This document shows positions 1-5,068 of a stretch of DNA of 5,068 nucleotides, in pieces; positions within the stretch are counted from its first letter, which is position 1, and the number at the start of each line of letters is the position of its first letter. This stretch comes from Chitinophagaceae bacterium (GTDB lineage Bacteria > Bacteroidota > Bacteroidia > Chitinophagales > Chitinophagaceae), in NCBI GenBank assembly GCA_025455205.1, contig JALOMZ010000182.1, positions 1 through 5,068 on the forward strand, written 5' to 3'. A model generated the notes under the pieces. That model made no database searches and was not told the origin of the DNA. It saw only the letters and a program-made list of their open reading frames with translations. A program made the position numbers and the translations under genes.

Positions 1-777
1 CGAGATGAACATCATCTGGGGCAGTGAATGGATGAACTTGCTCAGCACTTTCCTGATGATCTGTCCCTGGTCGTAGCGGAATTTGGCATTCAGCTGATAG
101 GTCTTTCGCACGATGTATTGCCGGAGCCAGCCATCGCGCTGTGCTGCGGGCAGCCTGGCCTGCAGGGAGTCGTAGGCCGTTTCACTGGGCGGCATGTCAT
201 TTCCGAGGAAGGAGATATTGATGGAATTCTTCTGGTCTTTCTGGATGGCCTCCATGATGCCGCTGCGTACAGAATCGGGCATGGAAGGATGCTTGTCAAT
301 CAGCTTTGAAGCTTCCATGATCACCAGGGTAGTATCCATGCTGCGCAGGGAATCCTGCATTTTGAGCCTTACGGTAGTATCCGTGGTGGTGGCCATGCGC
401 TGCAACAATGCGGCCCGCTTCTCCTGTATGTCCCAGTCAACGCCTTTGATCACATCTTCCTCATTGCGCACGGCAAACAGGATGAAGAAGAACAGGGCCG
501 AGGTGAACACATACATCTTGATGGGGTGCAGGTAGCTGGCCCGCCGGCCCCGCAGGTATTCCATCGACAGGAAGCCGGGCCTGAACAGCAGATAGCGCAG
601 GGTGCTGAAGAACTTGCCATCGAAATGGGTGATATCGTATACAAAGTGGGTGAAGAGCCCCCACAGGGTCTCATGCGTTTCGATATTTTCCTGCCCGCAG
701 ATATGGCAATAGCGCCCCTGCACCTGGGCGCCACAGTTGAGACAGTTCTTTTCGGTGCGTTCTTTTGCGTGCGACAC
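1..777 (-). CDS. DUF3667 zinc-ribbon membrane protein, 3' end cut by window edge
   Basis: The frame is open without a stop from a GTG at 777-775 to the left edge, giving 259 residues of an incomplete protein. Residues 12-27 form a zinc ribbon (C12-x2-C15 and C24-x2-C27, within NCLNCGA and YCHICGQEN). It is followed by the block typical of DUF3667: YDITHFDGKFFSTL at 47-60, RPGFLSMEYLRGRR at 66-79 and LHPIKMYVF at 83-91. A hydrophobic segment at about 88-103 is the first membrane helix. After it comes a polar linker of over 100 residues, probably outside the bilayer. The remaining membrane helices expected of the family lie beyond the window. I chose GTG because an in-frame TAA lies nine codons upstream with no ATG between, and the resulting start MSHAKER resembles family members I recall. 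The function of DUF3667 is unknown. The family assignment is strong; the exact start is less so. Confidence 0.88.
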   Translation of the reverse strand, partial: MSHAKERTEKNCLNCGAQVQGRYCHICGQENIETHETLWGLFTHFVYDITHFDGKFFSTLRYLLFRPGFLSMEYLRGRRASYLHPIKMYVFTSALFFFILFAVRNEEDVIKGVDWDIQEKRAALLQRMATTTDTTVRLKMQDSLRSMDTTLVIMEASKLIDKHPSMPDSVRSGIMEAIQKDQKNSINISFLGNDMPPSETAYDSLQARLPAAQRDGWLRQYIVRKTYQLNAKFRYDQGQIIRKVLSKFIHSLPQMMFIS

Positions 778-796
778 TGGACCGATAATATTTGTG

Positions 797-804
797 GAAA
801 AGTA
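797..804 (-). promoter_or_regulatory. Candidate -7 box for the DUF3667 gene
   Basis: On the minus strand this reads TACTTTTC, one base from the Bacteroidota -7 consensus TAnnTTTG. It ends 19 nt before the GTG start, which would leave a short leader. I see no convincing -33 TTTG at the expected distance, so this is a weak candidate based on position and partial match only. Confidence 0.35.
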
Positions 805-844
805 TTACAAAATGCCGTCCTGCGCAGTGGGAATAATTAACAAC

Positions 845-861
845 CGGGAACAAGGTTCCCG
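845..861. repeat. Perfect 7-bp inverted repeat in the divergent promoter region, possible operator
   Basis: CGGGAAC and GTTCCCG are separated by AAG, a perfect 7+3+7 dyad. It ends 4 bp before the TATTTTTG box of the plus-strand gene and lies about 40 bp upstream of the minus-strand -7 candidate, so it sits in the spacer where a bound regulator could block sigma-factor contacts. The arms are GC-rich and short, so it could also be chance. No regulator gene is next to it. Confidence 0.4.
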
Positions 862-865
862 CTGC

Positions 866-873
866 TATTTTTG
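866..873 (+). promoter_or_regulatory. Bacteroidota-type -7 promoter box before the exported YD-repeat gene
   Basis: TATTTTTG matches the Bacteroidota -7 consensus TAnnTTTG exactly. It ends 16 nt before the ATG at 890, so transcription would begin roughly 10 nt upstream of the start codon. No TTTG-like -33 element is visible at the usual spacing; that place is taken by the inverted repeat at 845-861. The box supports 890 as the true start over the longer upstream reading of the same frame. Confidence 0.5.
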
Positions 874-889
874 GCGAAATTTATCATCC

Positions 890-1714
890 ATGCAAATACG
901 GCTGCTCGTGCTTTTGGTGTTTGGCGCCCTGCAGGTGCAGGCACAGTATTATTTCCAGCACCTGGTAGCGGCAGAACGCAGCGCAAAGCAGTACAACCTG
1001 CTCCGGCAGAACAAGGTGCGCCAGGTGAAGGCCACGCTTACGGCTCCTGACGGCGAGGCCGACCCCAACTTCCTGTTGGAACAACGGCTGGATGCTGCCA
1101 GCAACACCCTGGTTACGCAAACCGGGTCCGACTTCACCGGCCGGTCTGTTATGGTGAGCACCCACAATACACAGGGCCAGGTGCTTCAGGTACTGGACTC
1201 ATCATCCTCCATTGTAAACCGTTCTTCCTACACCTACAATGCCCAGGGACAGTTGCAGCAACTACGCACGCAGTCGGCCGACAGCATGCAGCAGTATATG
1301 ACAGATGAATTGTTTCTGCTGGAGTATGACAAGAAGGGATTCCCCTCGGGCATGCTGCGCATCCGCAATAACACTGACACCACCCGGGTCATTTTCATTG
1401 CCTCCGAAAACGGCCAGCCGGGTGAGGAGCACTGGTGGCGCAACAACCGGCGTATAGAAACCTGGTACTATTACTACGATGACAAAGGGCGCCTCACCGA
1501 CGTAGCCCGTTTCAATGCCCGCGCCAACCGCATCCTGCCCGACTATATGTTTGAATACGATGCACAGGACCGCGTGGTGCAGCAAACCACCATACAGGGG
1601 GCCGGCAGCTACCGCATCTGGCAATACCAGTATGATGCCCGCGGGCTGAAAACGGCAGAACTGGTGTTCAACAAAAACCGCCAGCAGGAAGGCCGCATAA
1701 ACTACCAGTACTAA
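890..1714 (+). CDS. Exported protein with YD-like repeats, function unknown
   Basis: The product has 274 residues. Residues 1-18 are a signal peptide (MQIRLLVLLVFGALQVQA), with a V-x-A cleavage site before Gln19, so the mature protein is exported to the periplasm or beyond; there is no lipobox cysteine. The frame is open further upstream to 737, but that extension has no signal-peptide character and crosses the promoter region, so I start at 890. The mature part holds five repeats of the form aromatic-x-Tyr-Asp/Asn-x2-Gly-x-hydrophobic: YTYNAQGQL at 114-122, LEYDKKGFP at 144-152, YYYDDKGRL at 194-202, FEYDAQDRV at 221-229 and YQYDARGLK at 246-254. They resemble the YD repeats of RHS proteins, which form beta-strands in a shell, but the protein is far too short for an RHS toxin and has no toxin domain. 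It may be a surface or sugar-binding beta-rich protein. The hairpin terminator follows directly, so it looks monocistronic. Confidence 0.85.
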   Translation: MQIRLLVLLVFGALQVQAQYYFQHLVAAERSAKQYNLLRQNKVRQVKATLTAPDGEADPNFLLEQRLDAASNTLVTQTGSDFTGRSVMVSTHNTQGQVLQVLDSSSSIVNRSSYTYNAQGQLQQLRTQSADSMQQYMTDELFLLEYDKKGFPSGMLRIRNNTDTTRVIFIASENGQPGEEHWWRNNRRIETWYYYYDDKGRLTDVARFNARANRILPDYMFEYDAQDRVVQQTTIQGAGSYRIWQYQYDARGLKTAELVFNKNRQQEGRINYQY

Positions 1715-1715
1715 T

Positions 1716-1748
1716 AAAAAAATCGCTGCCGGGGGCAGCGATTTTTTT
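1716..1748. terminator. Bidirectional intrinsic terminator between convergent genes
   Basis: A 15-bp perfect stem (1716-1730 with 1734-1748) closes on a three-base GGG loop. Its core is ATCGCTGCC / GGCAGCGAT. Runs of A on the left and T on the right give a U-tract in either direction. It starts one base after the stop codon of the plus-strand gene and lies 36 bp beyond the stop of the minus-strand aminotransferase, so it can end both transcripts. Confidence 0.93.
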
Positions 1749-1784
1749 TATTACACAATTTGCAGCAGAAGTTGCAGTATATCA

Positions 1785-2966
<1,182 letters not shown>

Positions 2967-3002
2967 GGTGAGGGGGTGTAATTCCGTAATCAAATTGGCG
3001 GA

Positions 3003-3010
3003 CAAAAGTA
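3003..3010 (-). promoter_or_regulatory. Candidate internal -7 promoter box before the aminotransferase gene
   Basis: On the minus strand this reads TACTTTTG, an exact match to TAnnTTTG. It lies 36 nt upstream of the ATG at 2966 and within the only wide gap of the operon. There is no clear -33 element; a CACCCGGGTG palindrome lies 15 bp upstream of the box. If active, the aminotransferase would be transcribed both from the operon promoter and on its own. Confidence 0.4.
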
Positions 3011-3025
3011 AGGGTTCGGGCGCGG

Positions 3026-3035
3026 CACCCGGGTG
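3026..3035. repeat. 10-bp perfect palindrome upstream of the aminotransferase
   Basis: CACCCGGGTG reads the same on both strands. It lies 5 bp after the stop codon of the acetyltransferase gene and 15 bp before the TACTTTTG box, so it might be an operator. In a GC-rich genome a site this short may well be chance. Confidence 0.2.
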
Positions 3036-3039
3036 GACG

Positions 3040-3660
3040 TTATAACCAGTTGGTCTCTTTTACCTTCATGAGTTTGCCCGGGTTGCCCACCACCAGGCCA
3101 CCCGGCGGCACGTCTTTGCGCACCACCGTTCCGGCCCCTATTACCGCACCGGCGCCAATGCGCACGCCTGGTACGATGGTGGAACCGGCTGCTATCCATG
3201 CCCCATGGCCCACCTGTACATTGCCGCAGAGGGTGGCATTGGGCGACACATGTACAAAATCGCCCAGCTGGCATTCATGGTCAATGCTGGCACAGGTGTT
3301 GATGATGCAGTGCCTGCCTACCCGCACATAGGGATTGAGTACGGCTCCCGCCATCACTACAGAGCCCTCGCCAATACTGGTTTCCGAGGTGCTTACAATA
3401 GCCTGCGGATGCACCGCCGTGCCAAAATGCATGCCCGCCAGCTTACCAGCCACGGTGCGCCGGGCTTCATTGCTGCCAATGGAAACGATGACCTGGTCCT
3501 CTGGACCGGGCTGAAAAGCGGATGATTTCATTACGGGTATGCCCCCAAAAACGGGCGGCTTGTCGGCATCGTCAATAAATGCCTGCACCGGCTGCTGAAG
3601 CCGGTGCAGGATATCCAGGATGACCAGCCCGTGACCGCTGGCGCCAAATAAATAGATCAT
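3040..3660 (-). CDS. pglD: NeuD/PglB/VioB-family sugar acetyltransferase (PglD/EpsM type)
   Basis: The 206-residue protein matches the PglD length. It is expected to use acetyl-CoA to acetylate the 4-amino group of the UDP-sugar made by the adjacent aminotransferase, giving a UDP-diacetamido-trideoxyhexose such as UDP-N,N'-diacetylbacillosamine. The N-terminal Rossmann-like domain (about 1-80) has the nucleotide-sugar loop GASGHG at 6-11 and an acidic FIDDAD at 28-33. From about residue 85 on, hexapeptide repeats build a left-handed beta-helix (for example [41 protein letters not shown]), which forms trimers in this family. NTCASIDHE (121-129) contains His128-Glu129, matching the catalytic His-Glu pair of Campylobacter PglD. 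The ending GNPGKLMK is typical. The ATG overlaps the stop of the PglC gene as ATGA, so translation is probably coupled. A strong hairpin falls early in the gene. Confidence 0.93.
   Translation of the reverse strand: MIYLFGASGHGLVILDILHRLQQPVQAFIDDADKPPVFGGIPVMKSSAFQPGPEDQVIVSIGSNEARRTVAGKLAGMHFGTAVHPQAIVSTSETSIGEGSVVMAGAVLNPYVRVGRHCIINTCASIDHECQLGDFVHVSPNATLCGNVQVGHGAWIAAGSTIVPGVRIGAGAVIGAGTVVRKDVPPGGLVVGNPGKLMKVKETNWL
3582..3610. repeat. 12-bp perfect inverted repeat inside the acetyltransferase gene
   Basis: CCTGCACCGGCT (3582-3593) pairs perfectly with AGCCGGTGCAGG (3599-3610) around a 5-nt loop. In the operon mRNA this would be a stable GC-rich hairpin about 50 nt after the acetyltransferase start codon, spanning codons 17 to 26. 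There is no U-tract after it, so it is not an intrinsic terminator. It may affect translation, mRNA stability or pausing, or be a by-product of codon choice in LHRLQQPVQ. Confidence 0.45.
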
Positions 3661-4262
3661 AGGTTGCCTGTAAATTTTTCTGCGGTGGCCACCCCTTCCC
3701 CACTGATGCCTTCGCGCTTGAACACCTTCCAGAGGGTGAGCCCCAGTATCCTGAGGTCCAGCACAAAGCTAATGTGTTCAACGTAATAGACGTCGAATTC
3801 GAACTTGCGGGTCCAGCTGATGGCATTGCGCCCGTTCACCTGTGCCCAGCCCGTGATGCCGGGCTTCACGTCGTGGCGGCGCCGCTGCTGTTCATTGTAC
3901 AGGGGCAGGTATTCCACCAGCAAGGGGCGGGGGCCAACGAGGCTCATATCGCCTTTGAGCACATTGAGGAGCTGGGGCAGCTCATCGAGCGAGGTCTTGC
4001 GTACAAAACGGCCCACCGGGGTAAGGCGCACCGCATCGGGCAGCAGTTCACCATCGGCACCGCGCCGGTCGTTCATGGTTTTGAACTTGATGATATGAAA
4101 CACCCGGCCCCGGTACCCGCCACGCGGTTGAATAAAGAAGGGACGACCCTGGTTGGCCACCAACAAAAGCAAGGTCACCAGCAGGATAATGGGCGACAGG
4201 ATGACCAGTAATAGCAGGGCCACCAGCTGGTCGCCAAGGGGTTTGAAAAAATAACGGTACAT
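3657..4262 (-). CDS. pglC: PglC-type monotopic phosphoglycosyl transferase (undecaprenyl-phosphate sugar-1-phosphate transferase)
   Basis: The 201-residue protein has the size of the minimal PglC-type enzymes, which lack the extra membrane helices of WbaP. It starts glycan assembly on the inner face of the plasma membrane by moving a sugar-1-phosphate from a UDP-sugar to undecaprenyl phosphate. The single hydrophobic segment at about 11-36 contains Ser23-Pro24, the pair that bends the re-entrant helix in Campylobacter PglC. KFKTM (59-63) follows, and [17 protein letters not shown] (91-107) carries the catalytic Asp93-Glu94 at the same numbering as Campylobacter Pgl[12 protein letters not shown] (110-120) and [15 protein letters not shown] (134-148) are the other family signatures. 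All key residues are intact. The gene begins 20 nt after the glycosyltransferase stop and overlaps the acetyltransferase start by 4 nt. The neighbours suggest a diacetamido-trideoxyhexose as donor, but the sequence alone does not prove it. Confidence 0.95.
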   Translation of the reverse strand: MYRYFFKPLGDQLVALLLLVILSPIILLVTLLLLVANQGRPFFIQPRGGYRGRVFHIIKFKTMNDRRGADGELLPDAVRLTPVGRFVRKTSLDELPQLLNVLKGDMSLVGPRPLLVEYLPLYNEQQRRRHDVKPGITGWAQVNGRNAISWTRKFEFDVYYVEHISFVLDLRILGLTLWKVFKREGISGEGVATAEKFTGNL

Positions 4263-4282
4263 AGGAGAAGTCAGGCCTTGGG

Positions 4283-5068
4283 TCAGCTGTTTTTTACCAG
4301 ACCTTGCAGGTGGTCGAGGTATTGCATGGCCAATTTGCGGCGGTCGAAGCGTTCATGGGCAAAGCGGTAGCCGCTCTCCCCTTCTGTCGCCAGCCGTTCG
4401 GGATGGGCGAGATAGGCCCTGATCACGCGGTTGTATTCCTGCGCATTCTCCGGTTCCACATAAGTACCTGCGCCGGCGGTTTCCACCAGTTCGCGCGAAA
4501 CACCGTCGATGGCCATGAGGATGGGTTTCTTGCAAGCCATGTAATCGAAGGTCTTGTTGCTGTATACTGTTTTGAACGTATCCACCTTCTTGAGGATAGA
4601 GGCACCCATTTCGGAGGCAATGATGTATTTGAACACTTCAGCCTTGGGCACGGGATCAATGAAACGCACATTGGTCACCTGCATGTCGGCCGCCATTTTT
4701 ACCAGCCGGGCCTTGTCGTTGCCATCGCCAATGAGCAGAAATTCCACGTTGGTATCTTCCACCAGCCGGGCGGCATGCAGCACCTGCTCCAGGTGGTTGG
4801 CCACCCCATGCGCACCCACATAGGTGATCACGAACTTGCCCTCCAGCTGGTGTTCGCGTCGAAAGGCATCGCGGTCGAAGGAGTGCAGCAGGTGCTCCGA
4901 CAGGGAGAAATCGGCCGCGTTGGGAATAAAGATCAGCTTCTCTGCAGGCACCTGCTTCTTGTCGCGGAGCGTGGCCAGGAAAGCGGGTGTAAGCACATTG
5001 ATCAGCGTCGACTTGCGATAGATGAAGGCTTCCACCCAATAAGCGAGCCGGATGATGATCTTGTTGGT
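4283..5068 (-). CDS. GT-B family 4 glycosyltransferase, 5' end outside the window
   Basis: The frame is open from the stop at 4283 to the right edge, giving 261 residues; the GTG at 5035 is internal, because codons for [11 protein letters not shown] precede it without a stop. What remains is the hinge and the C-terminal donor-binding Rossmann domain. Counting from the window edge: EAFIYRK at about 13-19, the inter-domain IPNAADF at 48-54, VITYVGAHG at 80-88 opening the donor domain, [14 protein letters not shown] at 109-122, and [15 protein letters not shown] at 170-184, the region of the GT4 EX7E motif. This resembles WbuB/WcaI-like enzymes often found beside PglC-type transferases. It probably adds a second sugar to the undecaprenyl-diphosphate-linked sugar made by the PglC homologue, at the cytoplasmic membrane face. 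Donor and linkage cannot be read from the sequence. It is the most upstream operon gene seen here, 20 nt before pglC. Confidence 0.9.
   Translation of the reverse strand, partial: TNKIIIRLAYWVEAFIYRKSTLINVLTPAFLATLRDKKQVPAEKLIFIPNAADFSLSEHLLHSFDRDAFRREHQLEGKFVITYVGAHGVANHLEQVLHAARLVEDTNVEFLLIGDGNDKARLVKMAADMQVTNVRFIDPVPKAEVFKYIIASEMGASILKKVDTFKTVYSNKTFDYMACKKPILMAIDGVSRELVETAGAGTYVEPENAQEYNRVIRAYLAHPERLATEGESGYRFAHERFDRRKLAMQYLDHLQGLVKNS

Noticed and set aside
28..535. Plus-strand open frames opposite the DUF3667 gene
   Set aside because: The minus frame is open throughout with zinc-ribbon and DUF3667 motifs; the plus frames are reverse-complement artefacts.
737..889. Upstream extension of the YD-repeat gene by 51 residues
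   Set aside because: It would run over the promoter box, the dyad and the start of the divergent gene, and would bury a clear signal peptide inside the protein.
2967..3005. 13-residue N-terminal extension of the aminotransferase from a TTG codon
   Set aside because: The family normally begins near the MSSKIWLSS ATG, and the TTG overlaps a promoter-like box.
3774..4211. 145-residue plus-strand open frame opposite the PglC-type gene
   Set aside because: Shadow of the sugar transferase gene, whose catalytic motifs are all intact on the minus strand; no motif or start signal is seen for the plus frame.
4701..4771. Direct repeat ACCAGCCGGGC at 4701 and 4761
   Set aside because: Both copies lie in the glycosyltransferase gene and encode the common residues ARLV; the match is short and best explained by codon bias.

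Overview
The window is a moderately GC-rich piece of a Bacteroidota chromosome, most likely from a Chitinophagaceae-like bacterium. Three things support this: a DUF3667 zinc-ribbon membrane protein (a family I know mainly from Bacteroidota), promoter candidates of the Bacteroidota type (TAnnTTTG -7 boxes) close to start codons, and the absence of clear Shine-Dalgarno sequences. The placement is inferred from family knowledge, not from a search.

Left part (1-1714): two divergent genes share a 112-bp intergenic region. On the minus strand is a DUF3667 protein with a GTG start, cut by the left edge of the window. On the plus strand is a small exported protein with a signal peptide and five YD-like repeats (890-1714). 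Between them lie a perfect TATTTTTG -7 box, a weaker -7 box for the minus gene, and a 7+3+7 perfect inverted repeat that could be an operator. A strong bidirectional hairpin terminator (1716-1748) closes the plus gene and faces the end of the glycan operon.

Right part (1785-5068): a minus-strand glycan operon, read from right to left. It encodes a GT-B glycosyltransferase (5' end outside the window), a PglC-type phosphoglycosyl transferase, a PglD-type sugar O/N-acyltransferase and a PglE-type DegT/DnrJ/EryC1/StrS aminotransferase. The order sugar transferase, acetyltransferase, aminotransferase is the same as in Bacillus subtilis epsL-epsM-epsN and contains the same three activities as Campylobacter pglC/pglD/pglE. 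Together they fit this route: a UDP-4-keto-6-deoxy-GlcNAc is aminated at C4 (PglE), acetylated (PglD), loaded as sugar-1-phosphate onto undecaprenyl phosphate (PglC), and extended by the glycosyltransferase. The 4,6-dehydratase (PglF/CapD type) that would supply the substrate is not in the window and would be expected upstream. The genes are tightly packed: PglC and PglD overlap by an ATGA, and there is a 20-nt gap before PglC. The one wider gap, 73 nt before the aminotransferase, holds a perfect TACTTTTG box, so that gene may also have its own promoter.

Nothing in the window looks like a wholly new system. The most useful leads are the two proteins of unknown function, the palindrome in the divergent promoter, a 12-bp hairpin inside the acetyltransferase gene, and the possible internal promoter. 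No stretch longer than about 112 bp lacks a gene. I saw no RNA genes, CRISPR arrays or insertion sequences.
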